Below the pieces are notes generated by a model. The model searched no databases, was not told where the DNA came from, and saw only the letters and a list, made by a program, of their open reading frames with translations. 64,000 bases of DNA, taken from positions 1-64,000 of the forward strand of contig CAWDQZ010000005.1 of assembly GCA_963804595.1 (NCBI GenBank). Direction: 5' to 3'. Positions 49,007 to 58,903 of this stretch are shown piece by piece; within the stretch, counting starts at the first letter, position 1; every line of letters starts with the position of its first letter. Made by a program: the position numbers and the translations under genes. The stretch comes from DASUPK01 sp963804595 (GTDB lineage: Bacteria; Actinomycetota; Thermoleophilia; Solirubrobacterales; 70-9).

Positions 49007-50375
49007 TCAGCTCGCCATCGGTGGGCCGGCTCCGACCGGCCCCGGGGCCGCGGCGATCTCGGCCCGAAGCGCCTTCAACGCGGCGACATAGATCTCCGAG
49101 AAGGTCGGGAAGGGCTGGATCGTGTCGCTGAGCACGTCGAGCCCGACGTGAGCGCGGATCGCCAGGGTCGCCTGCTGCACCCACTCGCCCGCCTCCGGGC
49201 CAAGGGCATAAGCGCCGGTCAGACGCTCGCCGTCGGTGAGCAAGGTGAGGAACCCGTTCGACTCGGCGTAGGCGCGGGTGTAGGTGGCTGTCTTCGACAC
49301 CTCCGCGAGCATGGCGGTGCCGCTGAAGCGCGCCGGATGTGTCCCCGACCGCCGCTGCCTGCGGGTCCGTGTAGACCACTCGCGGGACGGCCTCGTAGTC
49401 GGCCCTCCGCGGCTGCCCGAGGATGTTCGCGGCGACGACCTCGCCCTGGTACTTGCCGACGTGTGTCAGGGGCCAGATCCCGACAACGTCGCCGATCGCC
49501 CAGAGCTTCTCACCTGCGCGCATGTGCATGTCGACCGGGACGCCTCGCTTGTCCGGCTCGACGCCCACGGTCTCGAGGCCGACATCCTGGACCCGAGCGC
49601 GCCGACCGGTGGCGACCAGCAGCCGGTCGCCCCGAAGGTCGCGCCCGTCGTCTAGTTCGAGCACGTAGTCGTCGCCGTCGCGCCGGGCGGCGTCTGCGCT
49701 CGCGGCGAGGACGAGCTCGATGCCTTCTTCCTGAAGGACCTCTCCCAGCGCCTTGCCCAGGGGAGCGGGCTCGCGGCCGAGCAGGTGATCGGCCATGTCG
49801 ATGATCACCGCCTCGCCGCCGAGCCGTAGGACGGCCTGCGCCATTTCGACGCCCACTGGGCCGCCGCCCAGGATGAGCAGACGCTGGGGAACGGCCTTCA
49901 TGCCGGTGGCCTCGCGGTTGGTCCAGATGCCCTCGAGCTCGCGCAGACCCGGGATGGGAGGTACGACCGGATCGGAGCCGTTCGCAAGCACGACGTGGTC
50001 CGCCGTGTGTTGCTCACCGTCGACTTCGACGGTGCCCGGGCCGGCGAGTCGGCCGGTGCCGCGCAGCAGGTCGATCCCGTGGTCCACCAGCCATTTCTCT
50101 TGCCCGGCATCGGAGTAGTCCGAGACCATGAAGTCGCGCCAGGCGAGGGCCGCCTCGATGTCGACCTCGGCGCTCGCCGCCGCATCGTTCGCCTCGTGCA
50201 CCGCCTCGCCCGGACGAAGCAGCGTCTTCGACGGTACGCAGGCCCAATACGAGCACTCACCGCCCGCCAACTCCCGCTCCACGACCGCGACCCGCAGGCC
50301 GCCCTCGGCAAGCGCTCCGGCACAGTGCTCGCCCGGCGAACCGGCGCCGATGATGATCACGTCGTAGTCGCTCAC
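49007..50375 (-). pseudogene. Pyridine-nucleotide-disulfide oxidoreductase, one frameshift
   Basis: The GTG at 50375 starts a FAD-binding flavoprotein: VIIIGAGSPGEHCAGALAEG, redox-active pair in GGECSYWACVPSK (CxxxxC), NAD-binding LLILGGGPVGVEMAQ, and WAIGDVVGIWPLTHVGKYQG. It resembles the dihydrolipoamide dehydrogenase/mercuric reductase family. At about 49315-49330 the frame changes. The dimerisation domain continues as MLAEVSKTATYTRAYAESNG and IQPFPTFSEIYVAALKALRA to the stop at 49007. The start overlaps the stop of the upstream 62-residue gene (GTGA). Confidence 0.8.
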
Positions 50376-50560
50376 TGGCGGACCGTCTCGGTGTGCGCCG
50401 TCGCGTCCGCGACCGCCTCGTCGGGCGTTCTCCCCTGCTCTCGCGCGACGATATACGCCGCGTACCAGGTGGACCAGTGATGCTTGGGAGCGGTCGGCTC
50501 GTACTGGCCGTGATGCTCCTCCGCCTCACGCAAGAGCTGTGTCAGCGTCTCGACGTCCAT
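50372..50560 (-). CDS. Small 62-residue protein
   Basis: ATG at 50560 follows GAGGAG at six bases. The product begins MDVETLTQLLREAEEHHGQY, continues EPTAPKHHWSTWYAAYIVAR and ends in a helical ADATAHTETVRQ. Histidine and aromatic residues cluster in HHW and WYAAY. Such segments occur as small stand-alone genes or as tails of VOC or oxidoreductase proteins in actinobacteria (recalled, unverified). Its stop overlaps the oxidoreductase start, so the two are coupled; the VOC gene is 24 bases upstream. Confidence 0.72.
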   Translation of the reverse strand: MDVETLTQLLREAEEHHGQYEPTAPKHHWSTWYAAYIVAREQGRTPDEAVADATAHTETVRQ

Positions 50561-50583
50561 GTTCACTCCTCTGTTGTTGCGGA

Positions 50584-51057
50584 TCAGCGTCCCGGCAGAC
50601 GCTCTTTGATCTCTTGAAGCTGCCACTTGTTGCCGTCGGGGTCGGCGAACGAGGCGAAGGTCTGATACGACCGGCGCTCCGGGTCCGGTCCCGGCTTGGG
50701 CCCGCCGTCGAGGTGGTAGAGGTCGCTCACCTCCACGCCCCGGCTGATCAGGTCCTCGCGCGTAGCGTCGATGTCGTACACAGCCAGCTCCGACCCCTGG
50801 AAGGAGCCGGGCTCGGCCGGTGTGACGCCCTTGCCGAACGAGATCGAGCAGCCAGAGCCGGGAGGCGTGAACTGGACGATTCGAACGCCCTCGGCGGGCT
50901 CGAAGTCGATGTCCAGCCGCCAACCGAGACTCTCGTAGAACGCCTTTGCCCGATCGACGTCGGAGACGGGGACGGTGACCACTTCGAGCCTCACCTCACC
51001 TGCCTCCGGTACGTCACTTGCGGTCGTGGCCTGACTGCTGGCGTCTGTGCCGCTCAT
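50584..51057 (-). CDS. VOC-family (glyoxalase/dioxygenase-fold) protein
   Basis: A 157-residue vicinal-oxygen-chelate protein. VRLEVVTVPVSDVDRAKAFY, ESLGWRLDIDFEPAEGVRIV and FASFADPDGNKWQLQEIKER are standard. Several metal-ligand positions are replaced (Val and Gln where His or Glu are usual), so it may bind ligands instead of catalysing. Members include resistance and glyoxalase-like proteins. It follows epoxide hydrolase 2 by 40 bases and precedes the 62-residue gene. Confidence 0.85.
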   Translation of the reverse strand: MSGTDASSQATTASDVPEAGEVRLEVVTVPVSDVDRAKAFYESLGWRLDIDFEPAEGVRIVQFTPPGSGCSISFGKGVTPAEPGSFQGSELAVYDIDATREDLISRGVEVSDLYHLDGGPKPGPDPERRSYQTFASFADPDGNKWQLQEIKERLPGR

Positions 51058-51097
51058 CTCGTCCTCCTTTGATCGACGCTTCGGTTCGTGTATCCGT

Positions 51098-52334
51098 TCA
51101 CCGCAGTGGCCTGAACGCCGCCCGCAGCTCGCTGGTGAAGAGCTCCGGCTCCTCCCAGGCGGCGAAGTGGCCGCCCTTCTCGACCTCGTTGAAGTAGGAG
51201 AGGTTGGGGTAGACCCTCTCGGCCCAGCTGCGCGGGGCCCTGTAGATCTCGCCGGGGAACACCGTGAAGGCGACCGGCAGCGAGGTCTCGGGCGGCGTCT
51301 GGCCGGCCGCCGCAGCGGCAGCGGCAGCGCGTTGGCTCTCCCAGTACATCCGCGCGGCCGAGGTCCCGGTGCGCGGTCACCCAGTAGAGCGTGATGTTGT
51401 CGAGGATGTGGTCGCGCGTGAGGCCGCCCGTGGGATTCCCGTCGACGAAGGCCCGCGAGATCTTCAGGTGGCTGTCGGTGTCGTGGTCGAGCATCCAGGC
51501 CGCCAGGCCGGCGGGGGAATCGTTGAGCGAGTAGCCGATCGACTGCGGCGACTGCCCCTGCTCGGCGATGTAGCCCTTCTTGAACTGCGTCCGGAGGAGG
51601 TCCAGTGCCTCGTGCTCCTCCCCGGTGAGCCCCTCCGGCTCGGGCGCACCGGCGAAGGCTGACGCCACGAGCTCATTCGGGGGCCTCCTCAGGAAGTTGA
51701 GGTGGATGCCGGCCAGGCCATCCGGCGCCTGAAGCGCCATCGTGTCACTGATGGCCGCCCCGAGGTCGCCGCCCTGGGCGACATAGCGGTCGTAGCCGAG
51801 CCGTTTCATCAGTTTCGCCCAGGCCTGCGCCACGTGGCCCGGGTCCCAGCCGACCTCCGCCGGCTGCGCCGAGAAGCCGTACCCGGGGATCGAGGGCACC
51901 ACCAGGTGGAACGCGTCGGCGGCGTCACCGCCGTGCGCGGCCGGATCGGAGAGCGGCCCGATCACCTCGAGCATCTCGACGATCGAGCCGGGCCAGCCGT
52001 GCGTGAGGATCAGCGGCAGGGCGTTCTCCTGCGGCGACTTCACGTGAATGAAGTGGATGTCGAGGCCGTCGATCTCCGTCACGAACTGCGGGAACGCGTT
52101 CAGCCTCTGCGCGAGCCTGCCCATCTCGTACTCGCCGGCCCAGTAGCGCGTGAGCTCCTCAATCGTCGCCAGCTGCACGCCCTGGGAGATGTCCTCGACG
52201 AGTCTCCTTCCGGGGCAGGCGCGATGGCGAGGATGCGATTGCGGAGGTCCTCGATCTGCTCGTCGCGGGATGTCGACCGTGAACTGGCGGACCCCTTCAG
52301 CTGCGGCTGACTTTGTCGAGGCTGTGGCCCTCAT
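51098..52334 (-). pseudogene. Epoxide hydrolase 2, frameshifted at both ends
   Basis: The main frame gives GVQLATIEELTRYWAGEYEM, HGWPGSIVEMLEVIGPL, nucleophile region QGGDLGAAISDTM and GLAAWMLDHDTDSHLKISRA. Near the N-terminus, VRQFTVDIP is in frame but the expected EQIEDLRNRILAI is read in another frame between about 52280 and 52200. After LDNITLYWVT (about 51375) homology moves again to AARMYWESQRAAA, RSWAERVYPNLSYFNEVEKG and HFAAWEEP, with the stop at 51098. An alanine run (AAAAAAAA) interrupts the C-terminal part. At least three shifts make it non-functional as read. Confidence 0.78.
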
Positions 52335-52338
52335 CTCA

Positions 52339-52497
52339 TCACCACCACGGGGAGATGACAAGGATGATCACGAGGGCCCAGATCAGCACCATCCAATAGG
52401 TGGAGTTGAAGCCCATCAGGTCCGAGCGCCGGCGGGGCTTCGGCCGCAGGTGGTACCAGCGCCGACCGCCGCCGGCGGCTTCGCGCGCGTCAGCCAT
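52339..52497 (-). CDS. Single-pass membrane peptide, 52 residues
   Basis: ATG 52497: MADAREAAGGGRRWYHLRPK, then an arginine cluster, then one hydrophobic helix (STYWMVLIWALVIILVISPWW) that ends the protein. The positive-inside rule puts the N-terminus in the cytoplasm. The stop lies four bases before the ATG of epoxide hydrolase 2, so translation is probably coupled. It is the promoter-proximal gene of the cluster, 115 bp from the divergent LuxR-type regulator. Function unknown. Confidence 0.55.
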   Translation of the reverse strand: MADAREAAGGGRRWYHLRPKPRRRSDLMGFNSTYWMVLIWALVIILVISPWW

Positions 52498-52612
52498 GAG
52501 CGCAAGCCTTACCCCGGCTCGTGAGCGGGTCGCGCCCGTAAACAGTCCCTGGTCCGGCCCCTGGTCCCGCCATTCCAGTGGCTTTCCCGTGGCTTTATGG
52601 TGTCCGACCGAG

Positions 52613-55382
52613 ATGGCATCCCAGCCGGCCAGGGGATTTCGCGACCGGCTCAGTGAGCGTGAGACGCTCGGGGAACTCCTGAATGAAGCGCGCAACGGCC
52701 GCAGCGCAGTCCTGGTTGTGCGAGGCGAAGCGGGCGTTGGAAAGTCGGCCCTGCTCCGAGCCGTGGTCGAGAAGGCCTCCGGCTTTCGGATCGCGCAGAT
52801 CGCCGGCGTGGAGTCCGAGATGGAACTGCCGTTCGCGGGGCTCCATCAGCTCTGCGCGCCTCTGCTCGACCGGCTCGACGGCCTCCCACCGCCCCAGGAG
52901 CGGGCATTGCGGGTCGCCCTCGGCCTCGCCTCCGGGCCTCCCCCCGACCGCTTTCTCGTCGCGCTCGGAGCCCTGACCCTGCTCGCCGAGATGGCGGAGG
53001 AGGAGCCATTCCTCTGCTTCGTCGACGATGCCCAGTGGCTCGACAGCGCCTCCCGCCAGGTCCTCGGATTCGTAGCGAGAAGGCTCCTGGCCGAGCCCGT
53101 GGCGATCGTCTTCTCGGTTCGAGAGCCGAACGACGACCCGGAGTTCGCCGGCCTGCCTGAGCTGACCCTGGGAGGACTCGACGACGAAGCCGCGCGCTCG
53201 CTGCTGGCGACCGTGATCCCGGGCAGGCTCGACGAGCGCGTGCGGGACCGAATCGTCGCGGAGACGCGCGGCAATCCGCTTGCCCTCCTCGAGCTGCCAC
53301 GAGGGCTCTCGGCGCGACAGCTGGCCGGCGGGTTCGGAGTCCCGGAGCTCGTACCGCTGTCTGGTCGGATCGAGGAGACCTTCCTCCGACGCCTCGAGGA
53401 GCTGCCAGAGGAGACCCGCCTCCTGCTTCTGGTGGCAGCGGCGGAGCCCGTGGGCGAACCCGCCCTGATGTGGCGTGCCGCGACGCGGCTCGGCATCTCG
53501 ACCACGGCGATCCAGCCTGCGGCCCGGGCCGGGCTCCTGGATGTCGGCGCGCAGGTGCGTTTTCGCCACCCGCTCGTGCGGTCGACCGTCTATCGATCGG
53601 CTTCGGAGCTCGAGCGTCAGACCGCCCATCAGGCGCTTGCCGACGTGACCGACCCGGAGCTGGAGCCGGATCGCCGCGCCTGGCACCGCGCGCAGGCGAC
53701 CACAGGCCCGGACGAGGACGTGGCGAACGAGCTCGAGCAGTCGGCGAGCCGCGCGCAGGCTCGTGGTGGGCTCTCCGCCGCGGCGGCGTTTCTGGGCCGG
53801 GCGGCCGAACTCACGGAGGACCCCGCCCTGCGCACCGAGCGGATGCTCGCCGCGGCGCGAGCCAACCTGCAGGCCGGCGCGTTCGAGGAGGCCCTCGGAC
53901 TGCTGGCTGCGGCTGAAGCCGGGCCGCTCGGAGAGCTCGGGGAAGCCCAGGTGGGTCTCCTGCACGCGGAGCTTGCTTTCGCACAGAACCGGGGCAGCGA
54001 TGCGCCACTGCTCCTGCTCGAGGCGGCCCGAAAGTTCGAAGCGCTCGATGTCCGGGTGTCCCGGGACACGTATCTCGACGCGTGGAGCGCGGCCCTCTTC
54101 GCCGGTGAGCTGGCGACGACCGCGAGCCTGCACGACGTCTCCCGCGCGGGCATGAGTGCGCCCAGACCCCAGGGCGAGCCCCGTCCGTCGGACTTGCTCC
54201 TCGACGGATTCGCGCTGGTGTTCACCGAGGGGCGCCAGGCCGCAGCGCCGGTGCTGGAGCAGGCGATCCGGGGGTTCGCGGGCAGCGAGGCCTCGGTGGA
54301 GGAGGTGCTCCGCTGGGGTTGGCTGGCGACCGTCGGAGCCGTCTACGTGTGGGACTACGACGCCTGCCTGGCCGTCGCGACGCGCGAGGTCGAGGTGGCC
54401 CGCGAATCGGGGGCCCTCGAGGTCCTCTCCGTCGGCCTCAACATCCTCAGTCAGGCACACAGTCTCGGCGGGGACTACACGATGGCCGCGCTCCTGATCG
54501 CCGAGGCGGACGTCGGTCAGAGAGACGACCGGCGCCCTCGTCGCTCCGTATGGCGCGCTGGTGCTGGCGGGCTTCCGCGGCCGGGAGGCCGAGGCCTCAG
54601 AGCTGATCGAGACCACGGTCAGGGAGTCCACGCCCGGCGGCCAGGGGACCGCCATCCAGTTCGCGAACTACTCGAAGGCGTGTCGTGATGAACGGCCTCG
54701 GTCGCTACGAGGAGGCGCTCGCGTCCGCGATCGCCGCCAGCGACGACACGCCGGAGCTCGTCGTCTCCATCTGGTCACTGAGCGAGCTCATCGAGGCGGC
54801 CAGCAGGGTGCAGGACACCGATGCGGCGGAAAGCGGTCTGGCCAGGCTGGCTGCGCACGCCAACGGCACCGACGCCGAGTGGGCGCTGGGGATGCTGGCG
54901 AGGGGCGGGGCGCTCCTAGAGGAGGGCGATGAGGCCGAGCTGCTGTACCGCGAGGCCATCGACCGCCTGGGGCGCACCCGGCTCCTGCCGGACTTCGCTC
55001 GGGCGCGGCTGCTCTACGGCGAATGGCTGCGTCGCGAGAACCGGCGCGCGGACGCCCGCAAGCAGCTGCGGCTCGCATACGAGGCGTTCCTTTCCATGGG
55101 CGCGGAGGCATTCGCCGAGCGCGCCCGGCACGAGCTCCTCGCCACGGGTGAGAAAGTGCGCAGCCGCCGCGAGGACACCCGCGACGAGCTCACCCCCAGG
55201 AGGAGCAGATCGCTCGGCTCGCCCGCGACGGGCTGACGAATCCGGAGATAGCCGCTCAGCTGTTTCTCAGCCCGCGGACCGTGGAGTGGCACCTGCGCAA
55301 GGTGTTCAGCAAGCTCGAGATCACCTCGCGCCGTCAGCTGCGCTCGGCGCTCCCCGACCCGGGGCAGGCGGTGCCCGCGTAG
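52613..55382 (+). pseudogene. LuxR-family AAA/TPR regulator (LAL type), three frameshifts
   Basis: A large ATP-binding LuxR regulator: Walker A GEAGVGKS (38-45), Walker B FLCFVDDAQWLD (about 134-145), TPR-like helical repeats, and a C-terminal LuxR helix-turn-helix (LTNPEIAAQLFLSPRTVEWH, about 55240-55300). The reading changes frame near 54515, near 54680 and near 55192. Each is repairable by one base: joining gives TGALVAPYGALVLAGFRG, then VVMNGLGRYEEALASA, then LTPQEEQIARLARDGL. The restored protein would be about 920 residues, normal for the family. It is divergent from the detoxification-like cluster and probably regulated it. The stop at 55380 abuts clpS. Confidence 0.8.
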
Positions 55383-55673
55383 CTAGTGCTGCTCGAGCGG
55401 CGCCATCGTCAGCCCCGCCTCCTTGAGCTGCTCCCAGTAGAGCTCGGCCGGCTCTCGCGGGCCGGTCCAGACGGCCGCCTGCCCGCTGTTGTGGATCTTG
55501 TCCGCGAAGCGGTAGCCGCGATCGAGGCTGACACCGGGGATCACGCTGGAGAGCGTGTGCGCGACGTGATCGAAGGTGTTGTGATCGTCATTGAGGACGA
55601 TCACGAGCCAATTCCCTCCCACGCCCGAGCCGGGATCAGCCGCTTTGGGGCGCTCAACCGTGGTCGTGGCCAC
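55383..55673 (-). CDS. clpS: ClpS, ATP-dependent Clp protease adaptor
   Basis: A 96-residue N-degron adaptor that hands substrates to ClpA/ClpC. WLVIVLNDDHNTFDHVAHTL (about 22-41) is the core motif, with the NDD residues that hold the substrate amino terminus. IHNSGQAAVWTGPREPAELY is the second conserved block. GTG start at 55673; the longer in-frame reading is rejected because it runs antisense through the next gene. It converges with the LuxR gene with no spacing. Confidence 0.92.
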   Translation of the reverse strand: MATTTVERPKAADPGSGVGGNWLVIVLNDDHNTFDHVAHTLSSVIPGVSLDRGYRFADKIHNSGQAAVWTGPREPAELYWEQLKEAGLTMAPLEQH

Positions 55674-55723
55674 GGCGCGAATGTAAAGGATTCCCCCGGG
55701 ACAGCGGGGATTTCCCTGCTTAC

Positions 55724-56431
55724 CTATCCGAAGGGATTCGGGACCTGGACGGTGACGTCGTCGAAGATCCCGGTGATCCCGGCGCCGGAGCCCGACCCCT
55801 TCGCGCCGGACGTCACCGCCGTCTGGCGGCCGTCGGGCTGATCGGCGCCCGAGTCCGTGGTGGAGACGACGCCGTGGCCGTTGACCGAGGCGATCACGCT
55901 CGTCGTCGTGCCGCCGCGGGAGAAGGCGCGGATCGCGATCACGTTCGGCTTCGTGCCGAGCTTGACGAACTTGCCGCTCCCTGAGGCCTCCAGCTTCAGC
56001 CCTGCGGCGCCCTTCGGATCCCGAAGGTACTGCCACTTGTGCTTGTTGGGGAGGACCCGGAGGATGTAGCCGGCGGTGTCGCTGCGGCGCACCCCGATGC
56101 CGACGAACGACTTGGGGGCGCTCTTCCTGGTCCCTCCGCTGACTGTGGTCGTGGCGACCATCCCCTGGTCGGCGTACTGGTCGGACGAATCGGCGACCAC
56201 GGAGGAGCGGTACATGCACGAGTTGCCCTCCCTGACCGCGATCGACATCGCCTGGTTCCCCGCCCACTTGCGCTTGCACTTGTCGCCGAAGACCTTCTGG
56301 AAGGCGTTCACGTCGTCCTGGCCCTGGAACGTGTAGACCGCCACCGGAACCGGGGCAGCGTGCGCCGCCGCGCCGGCCGCGAGGGCCCCGCAGGCGACGA
56401 TCAGTGCTGTCAGCTTCGTTCTGGCTCGCAT
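55724..56431 (-). CDS. Secreted protein, LamG/concanavalin-like fold likely
   Basis: This 235-residue exported protein has a signal peptide (cleavage near AHA, residue 25). The mature part has VAVYTFQGQDDVNAFQKVFG, a KCKRKWAGNQAMSIAVREGN block with two cysteines likely paired with NSCMYRSS, then FVGIGVRRSDTAGYILRVLP and TGIFDDVTVQVPNPFG. This strand pattern fits jelly-roll carbohydrate-binding or LamG-like domains. No catalytic motif. No operon partner is certain; clpS begins 51 bases downstream. Confidence 0.72.
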   Translation of the reverse strand: MRARTKLTALIVACGALAAGAAAHAAPVPVAVYTFQGQDDVNAFQKVFGDKCKRKWAGNQAMSIAVREGNSCMYRSSVVADSSDQYADQGMVATTTVSGGTRKSAPKSFVGIGVRRSDTAGYILRVLPNKHKWQYLRDPKGAAGLKLEASGSGKFVKLGTKPNVIAIRAFSRGGTTTSVIASVNGHGVVSTTDSGADQPDGRQTAVTSGAKGSGSGAGITGIFDDVTVQVPNPFG

Positions 56432-56561
56432 CGGGCGTGAGCGTAACCCTGAGGGTCACGCGAGTCTGCAAGAACACCACTCAGCGGCGGTCGGAGCGGT
56501 CTTCTCCCTGCACGCAGGAGTAACCGCGCGGCGCTGGGAGGAGGGCACTTACCATTAGGCC

Positions 56562-58562
56562 ATGAGCGAGCACCGCCTGCCCGAGCGGGACCGGCCGTGG
56601 GTCATGCGGACCTACGCGGGGCATTCCGACGCCCGCCGCTCCAACGAGCTCTACCGCAAGAACCTCGCCAAGGGGCAGACCGGGCTCTCCGTCGCCTTCG
56701 ACCTCCCCACCCAGACCGGCTACGACCCCGACGCTGAGCTCGCGCGCGGCGAGGTCGGCAAGGTCGGCGTCTCGATCGCCCACAAGGGCGATATGCACAC
56801 GCTCTTCGACGGCATCCCCCTGGACGAGATGAACACGTCGATGACGATCAACGCCACCGCGGCCTGGCTTCTCGCCCTCTACGCGACGGTCGCCGAGGAG
56901 AACGGGGTCGATCACTCCGCCCTGGCCGGCACCACCCAGAACGACATCATCAAGGAGTACCTCTCCCGCGGCACCTACGCCTTCCCGCCGGGGCCCTCGA
57001 TGCGGCTGATCGCCGACACCGTCGCCTTCACTGTCAACGAGATCCCGAAGTGGAACCCCATCAACGTCTGCTCCTACCACCTGCAGGAGGCCGGGGCGAC
57101 GCCGGTCCAGGAGATCGCCTACGCCCTGTCCACCGCGATCGCCGTCCTCGACGAGGTCCAGGCCCGCGGCCAGGTCTCCGAGGAGGACTTCCCCAGGGTC
57201 TTCGGACGCATCTCCTTCTTCGTCAACGCCGGCGTCCGCTTCATCGAGGAGCACGCCAAGCTCCGCGCGATGGGCGAGATGTGGGACTGGATCGGCCGCA
57301 ACCGCTACGGGGTGACCGAGCCGAAGTTCCTGCGACTCCGCTACGGCGTCCAGGTCAACTCCCTCGGCCTGACCGAGTCCCAGCCCGAGAACAACGTTCC
57401 GCGAATCGTGCTCGAGGCCCTCGCCGTGACACTCGGCCGCGACGCGCGGGCCCGCGCGATCCAGCTTCCGGCCTGGAACGAGGCCCTCGGCCTCCCCCGT
57501 CCCTGGGATCAGCAGTGGAGCCTGCGGATCCAGCAGATCCTGGCCAACGAGACGGACCTGCTCGAGTACCCCGACATCTTCGAGGGCTCTGAGGTCATGG
57601 ACGGCCTGGTGGCCGAACTCGTCGAGGGTGCCAAGGCTGAGATGAAGGCGGTCGAGGAGAGGGGCGGCGCGGTCGAGGCGGTGGCCTACATGAAGGCCCG
57701 CCTCGTCGAGTCGAACCGCGAGCGGATCGCCAAGATCGAGAGCGGCGAGATCGTCGTCGTCGGCCAGAACAAGTTCACGGAGACCGAGGACTCTCCCCTC
57801 ACCACAGGCGAGGACGGAGGAATCCTTACCCCCGATCCGGCGGTCGAGCGCGAGCGAATCGCCGCTCTCGAGGAGTGGCGGTCGGAGCGCGCCCAGGCGG
57901 CCGTTGACGCAGCCTTGGAGAGTCTCGCCGAGGCCGCCCGCGACGAGAGCGCGAACATCATGCCCGCGACGATCGAGGCCGCCAAAGCCGGGGCCACCAC
58001 AGGCGAGTGGGCCGGCGTCCTGCGCGAGGTCTTCGGCGACTATCGGGCCCCCACGGGCGTCTCCGAGGCGGCCGGAGGGGCGGCCGTGAACGGGGACCTG
58101 CTGGGTCAGGTCCGTGACCGCGTCGCCGAGGTCTCGGGGGAGATCGGCCACCCGATCCGCATCCTCGTGGGCAAGCCAGGCCTCGACGGCCACTCGAACG
58201 GCGCCGAGCAGATCGCGGTGCGGGCCCGCGACGTGGGCATGGAGGTGATCTACCAGGGCATCCGCCTGACACCGGAGCAGATCGCGAGCTCCGCCGTGCA
58301 GGAGGACGTCGACGTGGTCGGGCTGTCGATCCTCTCCGGCTCCCACCGTGAGCTGGTCCCGCGCGTGGTGGAGCTGCTGCGCGAGCAGGGGGCCGACATC
58401 CCGGTGGTCGTGGGCGGGATCATCCCGGCCGTCGATGCCGCCGCCATGCGCGAGGCGGGGGTCGCCGGCGTCTACACACCCAAGGACTTCGAGATCAATC
58501 GGATCATGAGTGAGATCGCGGAGCTGGTGGCCGAGCGCCACCGCGCCGCCCAGCCAGCCTAG
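56562..58562 (+). CDS. ecm: Ethylmalonyl-CoA mutase (coenzyme B12-dependent)
   Basis: This 666-residue single-chain acyl-CoA mutase converts ethylmalonyl-CoA to methylsuccinyl-CoA. RTYAGHSDARRSNELYRKNL, GQTGLSVAFDLPTQTGYDPD, GVSIAHKGDMHTLFDGIPLD, MNTSMTINATAAWLLALY and GTTQNDIIKEYLSRGTYAFP are the substrate-channel blocks. The B12-binding DxHxxG is GLDGHSNG near residue 543. The substrate-binding sequence and length fit Ecm/MeaA better than methylmalonyl-CoA mutase, but a biochemical test is needed. It works with Ccr (40397), MaoC (60215) and the dehydrogenase at 62917. Confidence 0.9.
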   Translation: MSEHRLPERDRPWVMRTYAGHSDARRSNELYRKNLAKGQTGLSVAFDLPTQTGYDPDAELARGEVGKVGVSIAHKGDMHTLFDGIPLDEMNTSMTINATAAWLLALYATVAEENGVDHSALAGTTQNDIIKEYLSRGTYAFPPGPSMRLIADTVAFTVNEIPKWNPINVCSYHLQEAGATPVQEIAYALSTAIAVLDEVQARGQVSEEDFPRVFGRISFFVNAGVRFIEEHAKLRAMGEMWDWIGRNRYGVTEPKFLRLRYGVQVNSLGLTESQPENNVPRIVLEALAVTLGRDARARAIQLPAWNEALGLPRPWDQQWSLRIQQILANETDLLEYPDIFEGSEVMDGLVAELVEGAKAEMKAVEERGGAVEAVAYMKARLVESNRERIAKIESGEIVVVGQNKFTETEDSPLTTGEDGGILTPDPAVERERIAALEEWRSERAQAAVDAALESLAEAARDESANIMPATIEAAKAGATTGEWAGVLREVFGDYRAPTGVSEAAGGAAVNGDLLGQVRDRVAEVSGEIGHPIRILVGKPGLDGHSNGAEQIAVRARDVGMEVIYQGIRLTPEQIASSAVQEDVDVVGLSILSGSHRELVPRVVELLREQGADIPVVVGGIIPAVDAAAMREAGVAGVYTPKDFEINRIMSEIAELVAERHRAAQPA

Positions 58563-58572
58563 GGAGGGAAAG

Positions 58573-58845
58573 ATGAGACGACTGCTGACAACCGCCGTCC
58601 TCGCGTGCCTCGTATGCGTGGGATTGCTGATTGCCGCGGTGCCGGCCGGTGCCGTCGACTGCGGCGGCGGCGTGACCGTCAAGGGCGGGACCGCTTGCTG
58701 GAAGGCCAAGTCGATCGTCAAGGAGTACAAGAAGCGCCGGAAGGGCCACGTGCAGGGGTTCGACTGCAGCGGCAGGAGCTCCGGCGGACGCATCGTCGAG
58801 GTCAACTGCAAGCTGCGGAACAAGCGGATCCACTGGGGGGCCTGA
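58573..58845 (+). CDS. Small secreted four-cysteine protein, second member
   Basis: ATG at 58573 follows AGGGAGGGAAAG. The 90-residue product has a signal peptide (MRRLLTTAVLACLVCVGLLI, cleavage near AGA at about 27). The mature part has four cysteines (VDC, TACWKAK, GFDC, VNC) spaced as in the protein at 4719, with GF-x-C, a Gly-Gly turn and a terminal IHW strand. It begins 11 bases after the mutase stop. The matching pattern in two otherwise different proteins defines a small secreted family; function unknown. Confidence 0.75.
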   Translation: MRRLLTTAVLACLVCVGLLIAAVPAGAVDCGGGVTVKGGTACWKAKSIVKEYKKRRKGHVQGFDCSGRSSGGRIVEVNCKLRNKRIHWGA

Positions 58846-58903
58846 GCCCACTGCCGCGCGCACCGCTGGCGCCGGGGGCTGCGGGGCGCTTCAATAGGGA
58901 GAG

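Noticed and set aside
48231..50375. A continuous 714-residue reading that appears to fuse a flavin oxidoreductase to an SDR
   Set aside because: The middle section is arginine-rich out-of-frame sequence, and the true C-terminus of the oxidoreductase lies in another frame at 49007-49320. The SDR has its own ATG at 48992. The fusion is an effect of a frameshift.
56432..56561. Cobalamin riboswitch upstream of the B12-dependent mutase
   Set aside because: No B12-box-like sequence was recognised in this 130-bp gap.
56481..58823. A long minus-strand reading of 780 codons opposite ethylmalonyl-CoA mutase
   Set aside because: It is the antisense of a highly conserved gene in GC-rich DNA, has no recognisable domain and has shadow-type composition.
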